Shown here piece by piece: positions 22,238 through 33,200 of a stretch of 64,000 nt of DNA. Origin of the DNA: Ophiostoma sp. CBS 140.51 (lineage: Eukaryota > Ascomycota > Sordariomycetes > Ophiostomatales > Ophiostomataceae); NCBI GenBank assembly GCA_029298735.1, contig JANSLP010000051.1:1-64000 (forward strand), given 5' to 3'. Position numbers and translations under genes: made by a program. Positions within the stretch are counted from its first letter, which is position 1; each line of letters starts with the position of its first letter. The notes beneath the pieces are model-generated. The model saw only the letters and a list, made by a program, of their open reading frames with translations, did no database searches and was not told the DNA's origin.

Positions 22238-23905
22238 CTACTTGTTCGCCTTTTTTGCTGCTGCTTTCTCGAAGCGCTGGTACCGCTGCTCGCGCCATTT
22301 GGGACCCCAGCGGCGCACAACCAGGACAACGGGGCTGACCGCCAGCACAAGCAGGCCCATGAACAGGTAGGTGTAGCCATAGCCCCAGGCGTCGATGATG
22401 TACTGCACAACGGCTGTACCGACGGCACTCAACGCAGCACGCGTCAGGTTGAAGGTCGACGAGACACGGCCCGGGTTCATCGGGTATAGGTCGACCAGCA
22501 GCGTCGTCAGGATCGAAATGGGGCCGCTGAGACCGGCACCGCCAAAGAAGAGGATGATGAGTGGACCAGCCAGATTGGTGTTCTGGGCACCGACGACCCA
22601 GCCCCAGGCAATAATCATGGCGACGGCTAGCAGAGTCCAGGGCCACATAATGTCGAGGCGAGCACGCTCAATGGGGAATTTGCGCATGTCGTCGCCACGT
22701 TTGCGGTCGGGAGAGACGCCAATGCTACGGGCGACACGGGCATAGTTCCAGTTAAGCAGACGGCCGACGGCCACAGCGCCCACGACAGACCCGACTGCAA
22801 AGGGGATGTAACACAAACCAACTTGCAGATCGTTGAAGTCGTAGCGGCGGCGGATAATGTCCTGGAGTGGGACCAGCATGGCATAGTTGGCCATGACAAA
22901 GAGCGACATGAAGAACATAAGCAATCCCACGTCCTTTTCAAACATGATGCGAACGGCGGCAAAGACGTTGGGGACCGGGATGCGAAAACCACCCGACGAG
23001 GTGCGTTGCTTCGCAAGAGCAGCTTCCTGCTCATGGCGATGCGCATCGGCAGCTTCAGGGTCTGCTTCTTGCAGGCGACGCAGATGGCGTGCGGTCGTAA
23101 TGGACATATTGATGGCGGGTGGATGCACAGAGCCATCGCCGACAACTTTCCGGGCAGATTCGGGCACAAACGGCAGATAGATGATCAGGAAGACACCGGA
23201 AGAGATGGTCAGGAACCAGAAGGTCGACCGCCAGCCCAGGAATTGTGTCAAGATGCCGCCCAAAACAGGTGCCAGAGCCGGTGCAAACATGACGCTAGCC
23301 TGGACGGCCGTAATATAGCCGCCACGCTCGGCACTGGTCGTGCAGTCGGCCATGACAGCGCTGCCAATGGCGACTGTGGCACTGCTGCCCGTGCTCTGAA
23401 GTGCACGCAGCACGAGAAGAGCGGCATAGTTGTTTTGCAGAGCGAGGCCGATGTTGGCGCCAATGTAGATGGCAAAGGTCAACATATAGACGGGGCGGCG
23501 GCCGAGCTGATCGCTGAGATCGCCAAAGACGAGAGGTGCAACGGCCTGCATGACTTGGTAGAGGGTGACGGTCAAGTTGATGTCGGCGATGGAACGGTGG
23601 TATGCCTCGGCAATGGGTGTGATGGCCGGTAGATAGATGAACGACGAAAAGGGCGAGAAGAAAGTGGCGAAGACGGTCATGAGGACGAGGAGCATCTTGG
23701 TGCCGTTTGAGAAGGACGAGTAGGCGGCGGTCCGTGCATTGTCTGCCTCCGGTGGTGATACCACATCTTGGGGTGCATCATCCAGCACGCGATCAACGCC
23801 TGCGATGGCCTTGCTGTTGTTGGCATTATCGAGGATGCCATCGCGAGGTTGAGTAGGAGACGCCTCGCCGACCTTTTCTGAGTCGAGCTGTTGATGGGTA
23901 GCCAT
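22238..23905 (-). CDS. MFS drug:H+ antiporter-1 (DHA1) type transporter
   Basis: A 555-residue plasma-membrane-type proton antiporter with about 12 predicted helices in two halves. The polar N-terminal tail runs to about residue 69, and the first helix begins at MLLVLMTVFATFF. The loop between helices 2 and 3 carries MFS motif A, GDLSDQLGRRPVY (128-140). Motif C-like APALAPVLGG follows near helix 5, before GWRSTFWFL. A long charged central loop separates the halves, and the tail is Lys/Arg-rich (RFEKAAAKKANK). It resembles Qdr/Tpo-like multidrug or polyamine exporters by motif pattern; the substrate cannot be read from sequence. The ATG at 23905 is clear. The gene is a single exon and is divergent from the aldo-keto reductase 1.5 kb away. 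Confidence 0.9.
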   Translation of the reverse strand: MATHQQLDSEKVGEASPTQPRDGILDNANNSKAIAGVDRVLDDAPQDVVSPPEADNARTAAYSSFSNGTKMLLVLMTVFATFFSPFSSFIYLPAITPIAEAYHRSIADINLTVTLYQVMQAVAPLVFGDLSDQLGRRPVYMLTFAIYIGANIGLALQNNYAALLVLRALQSTGSSATVAIGSAVMADCTTSAERGGYITAVQASVMFAPALAPVLGGILTQFLGWRSTFWFLTISSGVFLIIYLPFVPESARKVVGDGSVHPPAINMSITTARHLRRLQEADPEAADAHRHEQEAALAKQRTSSGGFRIPVPNVFAAVRIMFEKDVGLLMFFMSLFVMANYAMLVPLQDIIRRRYDFNDLQVGLCYIPFAVGSVVGAVAVGRLLNWNYARVARSIGVSPDRKRGDDMRKFPIERARLDIMWPWTLLAVAMIIAWGWVVGAQNTNLAGPLIILFFGGAGLSGPISILTTLLVDLYPMNPGRVSSTFNLTRAALSAVGTAVVQYIIDAWGYGYTYLFMGLLVLAVSPVVLVVRRWGPKWREQRYQRFEKAAAKKANK

Positions 23906-24638
23906 TTTTGTTTGTTTCCGTTGTGGTGTATAGTCGTGAGTTGTATAAAAGAGTGTCTGGGAAAGGAGAAGGCTCTGGTCTTCTCCTCTTCTTCAAGTCG
24001 GGAAGCAGAGAAACAGTGGACGGCCGCCTGGCCTTATATTGCTTTCTGTCACCATTGGTCGATCACCGTGCCCGAATCTGTGCGCCGCTATTTTTGAGTT
24101 GGCCGAGACGGAACAGATGAAAACCAATGTTGAAAAATACAAAAAATGAGACAGGAGGCCAAAACAGTCGTGAAGTTGTTCGGGTCTGCTCGAAATGGCT
24201 CTGTTTACGCCGTAGTCGAAGTTGAGATGCCGGACTTAAACGGCGTTTAAATTGACGGGTTTACATGCGAACTTGGCTGAAGATCCGTGAATGTAAGGCG
24301 CTATCTGGGCAGCCTACAGCGCTGTGGTAAGCTCGAGCCCCTGAAAATTAAAATAAGAGCTACGTCAACCACTGCCAAGTGAGAAAAGCTTGGGCCAAAA
24401 GTCTGTTTTTAGCGTCCTTTTATCGGCGCCGAAACGGCAACGAAGAGGCTCCACTACTGCAACGACAGCCAAATGGCCTGCAAACTTGAACAATCAACGG
24501 CGACAACTCCGTATTTGAGCAAGGCAGTTAATGGATAACGATGGATAAGCTGCCCGATACCGTCTTTTGTTTAGAGATAGGCATTTTAACAGTCAATGGC
24601 TTGGCAGACGCAGAGTTTGGAATCTCTTGTCAATAAGA

Positions 24639-24661
24639 TCACGTGCAAAACTGACACGTGA
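24639..24661. promoter_or_regulatory. Inverted pair of CACGTG (E-box) sites
   Basis: TCACGTG (24639-24645) and CACGTGA (24655-24661) are reverse complements with 9 bases between them. CACGTG is the core bound by fungal bHLH factors of the Cbf1/Pho4/SREBP-like classes. It lies about 735 bp from each divergent start codon. Occupancy is inference. Confidence 0.4.
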
Positions 24662-25199
24662 TGAGTCACCTGCGTCGGGTTTGGCTAGCTCTCCACTACG
24701 ACGGCACTCCTCTGGCGACACTCCGCGCTCTGGCGCCATTGCTTCCAATAGCGTCCCTATGCCATAACGTTGTATTGCGGGGCGCGGAAAAGCACGGGCA
24801 AATCTTCAAGTTCTCACAAGGGAAAACCTTCAAGCTACCCCCCTGGCGCGTTCGAAGAAGTCCCAATAGTTCTCATTCAACACTTTAACAGCAGGCCCCT
24901 ACTTTGGCGAGGCCGCAACGTGTGTTGTTCAGACACATTCTGACGAGCCAAGACATGAACACGCAACCCAAATGGCCGGTACCTGGCCCACTCGAGGACG
25001 GCCCTAGTCGCCGCTACAGGGTTTTGAGAGCTTTGAAGTTGCAAAGGAGGGGATGCCGGTGACTCTTCTCGGGGGTTTTTACGGGGCTCTTAGTTTTTGA
25101 CGTTGTCAGCTTGATAATCGCGCCGGTTGTCGTGGGGTGCATCGTACCTTCCCCTTGGGGAGAGGGGCGAGGAGAGCGAGGGGAGATGAAGAGCATAAA

Positions 25200-25205
25200 T
25201 ATAAA
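25200..25205 (+). promoter_or_regulatory. TATA-like box of the aldo-keto reductase gene
   Basis: TATAAA in the context CATAAATATAAAGGG, 180 bp before the ATG and followed by a pyrimidine-rich leader, as in many fungal promoters. Confidence 0.45.
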
Positions 25206-25370
25206 GGGAAGGAGTGGCCCGGTACCTTTTGTTAGGAGTAGTTTTTCTTCCTCCTCCTATTTTTCTTACCCCACCTTATCTCTTCGACTCGTTAACTCTC
25301 CTGATTCTCTTCGCCTAACTGTCGATCCCAATTGTCAACAAACGACATCAACTACCCCTCCTCTACAACC

Positions 25371-25383
25371 CACACACACACAC
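25371..25383 (+). repeat. CA microsatellite immediately before the reductase start codon
   Basis: Six CA units plus a C end two bases before the ATG at 25385, so length changes would alter the initiation context. Confidence 0.8.
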
Positions 25384-25384
25384 G

Positions 25385-26428
25385 ATGGCGACCAAGCCCG
25401 AAGGCCTCCCCGAGATGGAGTACCGGTTCCTTGGCCGGTCTGGACTGAAAGTGTCGGCCCTGTCTCTTGGCGGTTGGCTGACGTACGGTGGCCACATTGA
25501 CGAGGAAGGCACGCTGGCGTGTATGAAGGCGGCCTATGATGCGGGCGTCAACTTCTTTGACTGCGCCGAGCAGTACTCGGACGGTGACAGCGAGCGCGCC
25601 ATGGGCAGAGCCATCCGCAAGTACGCCTGGAAACGCAACGACCTGGTTATTTCGACCAAGATCTACTGGGGCACGGCCTTTGGCGACAACAAGGCCAATA
25701 ACGTCGGTTTGTCGCGCAAGCACATTATCGAGGGTCTCAACCAGGCTCTGGAGCGTCTGCAGCTCGACTATGTGGACCTCGTGTACGCCCACCGCCCGGA
25801 CCGCCAGACGCCCATTGAGGAGACGGTGCGCGCCTTTAACCACGTCATCAACCAGGGCAAGGCCTTTTACTGGGGCACCTCGGACTGGAACGCCGACGAG
25901 ATTGCACAGGCGTGGCGCTACGCTGACAAGCTGGGCCTCATTGGCCCCGTTATGGAGCAGCCCGAGTACAACATGTTGAACCGTGAGAAGGTCGAGCGTG
26001 AGTTTGCCCACCTGTACCGCGATGTCGGCCTGGGTCTTACGACATTTTCCCCGCTGCGTCTCGGTATTCTGTCAGGTAAGTACCGCGACGGTATTCCCGA
26101 GGGCTCGCGCCTGGCCCAGACACAGGTTGAGTTCGTGGCTGGTTTGTGGAAGCGGACGGGCAAGGAGCAGTTCGAAGCCGTCGCCGCGCAGGTGCGCAAG
26201 CTGGAGCCGATTGCTGAGTCGCTGGGCGTGTCGCAGAGCGTGCTGGCACTGGCGTGGGTACTGAGCAACAACAACGTCAGCTCAGCCATTATGGGTGCCA
26301 GCAAGCCCGAGCAGGTGTTTGAGAACATCCAGGCCGTGGCCACATACAAGAAGCTGACGCCCGAGATCCTGGCTGAGATTGACACCATTTTCAACAACAA
26401 GCCGCCAGCGGTTGTTGAGCGCTTCTAA
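25385..26428 (+). CDS. Aldo-keto reductase, voltage-gated K+ channel beta-subunit family (AKR6-like)
   Basis: A 347-residue NADPH-dependent oxidoreductase predicted to be cytosolic. The (beta/alpha)8 fold starts at YRFLGRSGLKVS. The catalytic tetrad positions are visible: D59 (NFFDCAEQY), Y64, K92 (VISTKIYWG) and H136 (VYAHRPD). The nucleotide-binding end shows the SPLRLGILSGKY segment, and later SSAIMGASKPEQVFENI, typical of the Kv-beta/YghZ group. Length and motif order match fungal proteins annotated as K+ channel beta subunits, which usually act as aldehyde or ketone reductases. It is a single exon with a clear ATG after a CA repeat. Physiological substrate and any channel partner are unknown. 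Confidence 0.93.
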   Translation: MATKPEGLPEMEYRFLGRSGLKVSALSLGGWLTYGGHIDEEGTLACMKAAYDAGVNFFDCAEQYSDGDSERAMGRAIRKYAWKRNDLVISTKIYWGTAFGDNKANNVGLSRKHIIEGLNQALERLQLDYVDLVYAHRPDRQTPIEETVRAFNHVINQGKAFYWGTSDWNADEIAQAWRYADKLGLIGPVMEQPEYNMLNREKVEREFAHLYRDVGLGLTTFSPLRLGILSGKYRDGIPEGSRLAQTQVEFVAGLWKRTGKEQFEAVAAQVRKLEPIAESLGVSQSVLALAWVLSNNNVSSAIMGASKPEQVFENIQAVATYKKLTPEILAEIDTIFNNKPPAVVERF

Positions 26429-26994
26429 GCGGAGAGTGTATGATATTTAGAGATAATCTAAAACCTAAAAATATAGTATGATTTTTACGAATACAATGGA
26501 ATTGAAAGAGAAAACAGATCATATGTGTCAAATGAAGTGAGCTTGTTGACTGATACCATGTGAATGTAACCTTGAGAGCTGTGCCGCCCCTGGTCTTGAG
26601 TGGTGTGTAATACAACGTACCGACAGTCTGGATATATTGCGGTATATAAATCAGACAGAATGGGTAGTTTGGACGAATGACAATGTGAAAAAGGCTAAAG
26701 AAAGAGGTGGTCTTGAAACTTGTGTCTCTCTTACTAGCCCCGACTGCATATGCACTTAAGCGGTATTTGTGCTCACCAATTCTCAACAAAAATTTTAGAC
26801 TCACCGCAATCGATAAGCTTTTTTGTGTGGACCACTTGGACCTTCGTCATCGGCCCGCAGACCCTCGGACGGCATGCAAAACCGCAAAACCGCAAAACCG
26901 CATACGGGATTGCGCACGCGGTATTTTCGCTTAACGTCGCACGCATAATCGCACCTGCCATTTATTTTCGCCTCTCCTTCTAGTCGTCCAAGGA
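26429..26994. other. Intergenic region between the reductase and folylpolyglutamate synthase genes
   Basis: About 570 bp with the reductase 3' end (AT-rich) and the synthase promoter. Apart from the short tandem repeat at 26876-26901, nothing definite is seen. Confidence 0.5.
26876..26901 (+). repeat. Tandem GCAAAACC repeat
   Basis: Three perfect copies of the 8-bp unit GCAAAACC plus two bases, ending about 95 bp before the start codon of the folylpolyglutamate synthase gene. Confidence 0.8.
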
Positions 26995-28713
26995 ATGAAC
27001 GGAGCTGTTCTTGGGGCTCTTTACTGCTGCCGCCATCGTTTGTTGTCAAAGTCGTTCTCGCCGTTCTCGTCGCCACTGTCTCATACGTCGTACTCCCTCT
27101 TCTTTCGCCCCCTCCCTCAGATGGCTGCACAACAGTCACCGGTGGCCTTGGCGGTGACCACTTCTACTGCCTCGCCAACCTACGCCGAGGCCATCACGCT
27201 GCTTAACTCGACGCAGACGGGATACAAAGTACTCGAGGCACGGCGCAAGGCCGGCATCACGCTCGACACGGCCGACCCAATTGGACAGATGACAGCATGG
27301 CTGGGATACATTGGACACGCACCCAAGGACCTAGACAAGCTGAATGTGGTGCACGTTGCCGGCACCAAGGGCAAGGGCACGACGTGCGCTTTCACCAACT
27401 CGATTCTGGAGCGGTATCGCACATCGGCACCTTCATCTTCTTCGGGACCAAAGCTGCACAAGATTGGCCTCTACACATCCCCTCATCTGGTGGCCGTCCG
27501 TGAACGCATTCGCATCAACTCAGAACCCATTTCGGAGGCTCTGTTCACCCGCTACTTTTTTGAGGTGTGGCGGGCTTTTGAGGCCGGCGCAACAGCCAGT
27601 GGTACAGACCCTGCCATCAAGCCGTCCTACTTTAGGTTCCTGACACTGCTGTCGTTCCACGTCTTTTTACGGGAGGGTGTCGACGCGGCCATTTACGAGG
27701 TCGGCGTGGGCGGCGAGCTGGATGCGACAAACGTCTTTGTGCAACCGGCGGCGACGGCGGTGACGACGCTGGGCATTGACCATGTGGAGTCGCTTGGTGC
27801 CACAATCGACAAGATTGCATGGCACAAGGCGGGCATCCTGAAGGAGGGCAGTCATGCGTTTACCATCCCACAAGACTCTCTGGCCATGACCGTCCTCCAG
27901 GAGCGGGCGGTCGAGCGCAAGGTGGCTGCACCGGGTCTGCGTGTGCTTGAGCCGGAAACATACACGAAGCAGTTGGCAAGTGTGCGCCTCACACCCGCCG
28001 AAGACTTCCAGCGCAAGAATGCGGCTGTGGCTGTCAACCTTGCGGCGACCGTCCTGGGCCGTTTAGGCGTGGCGGGTGAGAACGGCGACGTGGCCGGCGT
28101 ACTGGAGGGAGGCCCCTTGCCAGCCAAGTTTGTCGACGGCCTCGAGCAGGTTGTCTGGCGCGGACGGTGCGAGACCAAGGTGACGGGCCGCCAAAAGTGG
28201 TACCTCGACGGAGCACACAACCAACAGTCTTTGGAAGTAGCGTGCCAGTGGTTTTGCCGCACCATTTCGGAGGACAAGCCAACAGACAAGACGATCAATA
28301 TCCTCATCTTCAACCAGCAATCAACGCGCGACTCGATTGAGCTGCTGCACGTCGTGCACAAGACGCTGGCCGACCAAAAGTTTGGCTATGCCATCTTCTG
28401 CACCAACGTTACCTACAAGAACAACTCGTGGAAGGTGGACTTTGTCAACAACAATGTGGACCCGGCGTCGCTCAAGAGCCTGTCTCTGCAGCAGGAGCTG
28501 GCGGATAAGTGGCGAAGGATTAGCCCGTCGACGGAGAACGTCACGGCGGTGCCCACCATTGAGGACGCCGTCAACTATGTGCGCCAGATTGAGGGTGGCG
28601 ACGTTGATGTGCGCGCCCTTATTACGGGTAGCTTCCACTTGATCGGCGGTGCCCTCACCATCCTTGAAGACGGCGAGGATTTTGCTTTAGCCAACACATC
28701 GGCGGCGAAGTAA
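26995..28713 (+). CDS. Folylpolyglutamate synthase
   Basis: An ATP-dependent Mur-ligase-fold enzyme that adds gamma-linked glutamates to folates, retaining them in cytosol and mitochondria and making them better cofactors for one-carbon metabolism. It has 572 residues in a single exon. The P-loop is VAGTKGKGTTC (121-131). The Mur/FPGS signature GIDHVESLGATIDKIAWHKAGILK follows at about 262-285, and the C-terminal glutamate-ligase domain includes WYLDGAHNQQSLEV. The first ATG gives a 42-residue Arg/Ser/Phe-rich leader without acidic residues, consistent with mitochondrial import. A second ATG at 27121 (MAAQQSPV) would give a cytosolic form. Dual initiation is the known arrangement in this family, so both starts are plausible. 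Confidence 0.95.
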   Translation: MNGAVLGALYCCRHRLLSKSFSPFSSPLSHTSYSLFFRPLPQMAAQQSPVALAVTTSTASPTYAEAITLLNSTQTGYKVLEARRKAGITLDTADPIGQMTAWLGYIGHAPKDLDKLNVVHVAGTKGKGTTCAFTNSILERYRTSAPSSSSGPKLHKIGLYTSPHLVAVRERIRINSEPISEALFTRYFFEVWRAFEAGATASGTDPAIKPSYFRFLTLLSFHVFLREGVDAAIYEVGVGGELDATNVFVQPAATAVTTLGIDHVESLGATIDKIAWHKAGILKEGSHAFTIPQDSLAMTVLQERAVERKVAAPGLRVLEPETYTKQLASVRLTPAEDFQRKNAAVAVNLAATVLGRLGVAGENGDVAGVLEGGPLPAKFVDGLEQVVWRGRCETKVTGRQKWYLDGAHNQQSLEVACQWFCRTISEDKPTDKTINILIFNQQSTRDSIELLHVVHKTLADQKFGYAIFCTNVTYKNNSWKVDFVNNNVDPASLKSLSLQQELADKWRRISPSTENVTAVPTIEDAVNYVRQIEGGDVDVRALITGSFHLIGGALTILEDGEDFALANTSAAK

Positions 28714-28944
28714 GAGAAAGATGGGGATGAATTTAGGACAATACCCAGGGAGGCTACGATTTCAACAGTACCAGGAGATAGACGCAGATAATAGACATAG
28801 AAGCTTTGACGAGCACAGGGATATATATTTTCAGATATTCACGGGGGCAACAGGCCGAACCAAGCATTAATGAGATTCAACTCCAGAAAATGACGAAAAA
28901 TGACGAGTTATGATTTGACTTTCCCCACTTCTTATCTATTCACT

Positions 28945-29431
28945 CTAAAAGTCCTCCAGCTTGACCACCGAGTATGCCACCTCCTCGTACGGATGGGCCC
29001 TGTTTGTTAACAAAGTACATATTTCCAAAGAGCTGTATATGGAAGAGGACCTACTTCTTCAGAGCAGCAACGGCTGCCCGGGCTACATCTTTACCAACGC
29101 ACAGCGTCTCCACGCGCGACTCCTCGACATACTCGAGATCGCCCACCGTGCCAATGTGCGGGTTGGCGCCGTTGCCCGGGCGAAACTGGCCCAGACCGCC
29201 CTTGGTGATGGTCCAGCAGCACTCTGTGTAGTTGCCCTGGCCCGGGTAGCTGCCCGCGCCGGCGGCAAAGATGGCGGCTTTGCAGGCCTCGAGGTTTTCG
29301 GGCGGCACGACGAACGAGAGCTGGTACTTTGTAGGAGTGGGATTGGCCATGGTGGAGTAGTAGGTGAGGTAGGGGCGACTGGTGAAGGAGGCTGGCCGGT
29401 TGAGTGGAGCACTGATGCGACGGGCAAACAT
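28945..29431 (-). CDS. Stand-alone Nif3/YbgI insert-type (PII-like) domain protein
   Basis: A small protein of 143 residues (from 29431) or 116 (from 29350). Exon 1 is 29431-29055 and exon 2 is 28999-28945. The 55-bp intron, with GTAGGT and AACAG, joins ALKKA to HPYEEVAYSVVKLEDF. The order of motifs is that of the CutA/PII-like domain inserted in bacterial Nif3/YbgI/YqfO proteins: YQLSFVVPPE, GAGSYPGQGNYTECCW, GQFRPG-GANPHIG, VEESRVETLC and the closing HPYEE. Here it stands alone, as in many fungi. The longer start gives MFARRISAPLNR, a basic hydroxylated leader suggesting mitochondria. Biochemical function is unknown; binding of metal or a small ligand at the conserved His/Glu/Cys cluster is an inference. 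Confidence 0.82.
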
Positions 29432-30266
29432 GAGAAGATGTGAGGTTGAAAGTGGTGAGGTTGAAGATATATGGATGTTTGAGGGAGAGTTTAGTAGGTT
29501 CTTAAGTCGCCCACCGAAAAGAGAAGGTGCCGGGTGGGCTGCGAGAATCGGCCCGCAGTTAACTGCTAGATTGCTAAATAGTGGATCTAGTGGCGGCAAT
29601 TGCAATAATATGGCTCGAAAAAACTGATAATAATCTGCGTAGGTCATCTCGTGTTTACCTCGCTTTATTTCCGTGATGCCTCTTGTAGTACTTCGAAAAG
29701 GATACCATTCTGTATTGATATGTGCAAATCTAGTGCAGATAAGAATTGAAAACCCGCTGTGCGTAACAATACCGGTCTAATAAAGCAAAGTTAAAAAAAG
29801 GAAAAGAACAGTAAATCCACGGAAGAGACTCTGCAACAATGTGATGTGCTTTGTTGTTCGCCGTTTTCCTCCCAATATAAGAACTCCGTGCTGCCGTTGA
29901 AAACATCATCCTCAGTCCTAGGACGGTGGATGGTGTCTGCGGCAAATGCAGTGCCGGGTTGGCTGTCGACGCATCAAAGTCGTGCCGCCCTTGGAAATGC
30001 CCCTTCGCTGACTGTGCAGAAATCAAAGAAAAGGAAACAATGAACCCGAAAAGAAAAGAAACAAAAAAAAAACCCAGAACAGGAAAATACCGAATAACAG
30101 TCCATAAACAATTTCCCGTCGCCTCCTCATAATCCAAGTCTCGTGAAGCTAAACAATCATGAGAGATATATCGCCCGTAGGTGCCCGATAAATGACCGAA
30201 ATAAAACAAAGTAAAGCAAAATAACTCGTAACAAAAACACCAAGTCGTACATGGCACGCTGCCTGT
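29432..30266. other. Region between the Nif3-insert gene and the Sok1/TCP11 gene
   Basis: Holds the promoter of the minus-strand small gene and the 3' end of the minus-strand Sok1-like gene. Frames here (for example 29730-30257) are AT-rich and have no recognisable motif. Confidence 0.5.
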
Positions 30267-33200
30267 CTAGCTGCGTGGGCTCGCCGAAGTGGCCGACACC
30301 TCGCTCTCAACATGCGAGGCAACAGCCTCCCAGAAGGCACCGTGCGTCTCACGGTCGATAACACTAATGCGAGTGACTTCCTCCATCATCTCGCGCACAC
30401 GGTCGACAAACTCGGCCAGGCCAAGACCGGTTAGACGGTCGCCCGCAGCACTAGTCTGGCGCGTACGTTCGGCCGACGAGCTCGCGGCAAGGCGGGCCAC
30501 GAGGTAGCCGCGCAGCCGGTGTAGTAAGAGGCGCAGAACAGGCTCCTGGGGAGTTGCATCGCCGCCACCGGATTTGGGGTCGTTGCGGGCCACGGCCGCT
30601 TCGGCGCTGGCTGCCATGGTGCGCTCAACAATTGTGCGCAGATGGGCCTTGGTCGACGCAGGCATGGACCGGCCGGATTCGAGGGCCGCCATAACGCCGT
30701 CGATGACAACGCTGGACTTGAGTGTCGCAATCGTCTTCTGGTCCTTTTCGGCCTTGCTGTTCTTTATATCCTGATGCTCCTTGGTGGCGTCGTTCTCAGC
30801 CTTCTCCAGGACGGCCATGACACGGTGCGCCTCTGTCTTCCAGGGCAGGCGTACATCGCGCTTGAGAAGGTTCTTGCACTGCAGCAGCACAGCACCGGCG
30901 GTCACAATACGCCGGGTCAAGGCACCCCACTTTTGTGCGCGCTCGTGGTCGAGACGCAGCATCTCGGGCATCTCGTCGATGGGAATAGGGCTGAGCTGTG
31001 TGAATATGTCCACCAGCATCTGCGCATAGAACTGGTCGGGCTTCGGTCGGGACTTGGGATGGTTAATGCCCTCCGGGTCACGCTTGGCAACTTCGGCGAC
31101 CACCTTGCGTTGCGCTGCCGTCCATGCTGCTGTCGAGGCCGGCAGCTTGTCCTCGACCGAGATGGTGGACGCAATACTGGCGATATCGGTGAGAGCGACT
31201 TCCGTGTTTCCACCACTGACGAGAGAGGCGAAGCGGCGCCGCTCGTAGTCTGTGCCCGACGTTATCAGCTGAGGCGCTGCCACGTTGATCATAAAATTGA
31301 CATGGTCGGTAAGCATAATATCGATGAATGCCAAGAGAGCCTGCACACGATCGACGTGGTCGCCCTCCTTCAGCTTCTTCTCGACCAACTCCTTCACTTC
31401 CGGATCGCGGAAGGGAGCGCACAGCTGAGGAAGAAGGTTGCCGACGGTGGAAAAGAAGTTCTCGTACGAGAAGTTGCCCATAGCAAACTGCCGCTGGGCC
31501 ACCTCTGTGTCCAGCAACTCGCCTATGAACTGATGCATCTTCTTGCCTGGAATGGTCAGACGCTCAAGCTTAGAGCGAATGCAATCGGCAATCGTGAGCA
31601 GGTAGTAAAAGTGCTCCTCCTGCATTGCACGGGTCTCGGCAGACATGGTCTTGCGCATCCGTTGGAGAACGGGCTCCATCCACACTTCCTGCTTCTGCTG
31701 GAACTGCGTCGCCGATATGCGGTATTCGCGGTTGAGGGCCAACTCGTGGATGACAACCCGGTTCTCTGGAAGCGGACTGCTAGAGTACGCTTCGTCAGCG
31801 GACCCTAAGTGCAGGCCACGCAGCTTTTCACTCGTTCTAGCCTCGGCGGATGGTTTTGCCTGTGGTAGTAGCCCGGCAATCGCAGCATCGTTTACTGCAC
31901 TGGCACGCGTGGCTGTGCTGGAGGCACCGCTGTTGCTGGGGCCAGACGTGGCCGTGCCGCCGACATTGTTCCTGCTGCTGCTGCTGTTGCTTTCGCTCGT
32001 AAGGTCGCCCATGGCCGTCTCGATAGAGGTTTCCTCAGCCTCACGTGGCCTCATATGGTTGTTCAAGGTGGCTGCTGCAGCCTTTCGGTTGGCTTCCTCC
32101 TTGGCCTTTCGAGCCTTGTGCACCGCATCAAACACCTTCTTCTTGCCCTGTTGGGCACCAGCCAGCTTCTTGATGCGCACCAAGAGCAGGAGTTGGTTTT
32201 GTTGAATGCTCTGGCGGTAGGTGTCGGACACAGATGCGTCGGTACCGTCCTTGACAGTTTGCCAGATAGCATCAAGCTCCACAAACTGCATTACCATGAC
32301 GTCGACAAGTGCCGAGGCATCGCGAGCCTTCCATGCAATGAAAGCATCATAGAAACTATCGTAGGCCTCAACAAGCTCGCTAGCGATACTGGATGGCGGC
32401 GTGTAGTTGTTGGCTGGTGAGAGACGGTTGACAATGGTCTCGAAGCAAATTAGCAAGTCCTTTGCCTTTCTGACAAGGTCTTGCAGTTGTGGGTTTGTGA
32501 GGTCGTCCCTTCCGGTGGAAGCGGGAGAAGAAGATGAAGAAGCAGCACCGGTAGTCGCGTTCGTGGTCGCACCCGTCGATGGAGGGTTTGCAGTTCCACG
32601 TGCAGCCGCAGTCGCCAAAGAATAGTTCAAACTCTGGCCACTCGTCACGGCATCTTGGCCCTCCTTGCTGCTGAGAACTTGTGTTGGGTGGCCGAGAATT
32701 AGGAACGCACTAAGGAATGCACGCACCACTACGATTTCCTTGACAGAGCTCGTCTTGCCCTCCTGGATGCCACACAGGCGTAAGACCTTGCCAGTCTTCA
32801 TAAGCACCGTGTCCTGGGCCAAAAGTTCAACAACCTCCTCAAAGGACGTGCCGCGCACGCTGTCCACAGCCAGCCCCAGCTGCTGGAACTCTGCAATGGC
32901 GCGTCTCCGGTGGCTCCTGCGCCACCAATGCAGGATTTTGCAAGCAGCCTCATCGGGTGTCAGAGCAGGAGCAGGAGTGTCGCGGGACGGGCTGGTATTG
33001 CCGTCGCCAGATGCAGGTGACGCAGTCTCTTTAAGCTCAGCCACCTGGGGCATCACTTCGACTTGCTTGCGACTGCTAGGGTTGCTTTGACCGCGCGAGC
33101 GCGTACGACCTGCGGCGTTGTTACGACGCAGCTCTTCGCGGCGGCGCTCAGCCTCGTCTAGACGGTCCTGAATCTGCTGCCGCAGACGGAGCAAGTCCTG

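Larger units (their letters stand above)
23906..25384. promoter_or_regulatory. Divergent intergenic region between the MFS and aldo-keto reductase genes
   Basis: A 1.48-kb region serving two divergent genes. No coding frame is supported. It contains the paired CACGTG boxes at 24639-24661, a CT-rich leader (about 25245-25300) and a TATA-like site before the reductase. Confidence 0.6.

Noticed and set aside
22238..25384. Biosynthetic cluster formed by the hydrolase, MFS transporter and aldo-keto reductase
   Set aside because: No backbone enzyme (PKS, NRPS, terpene synthase) or cluster regulator is present; proximity alone is weak evidence.
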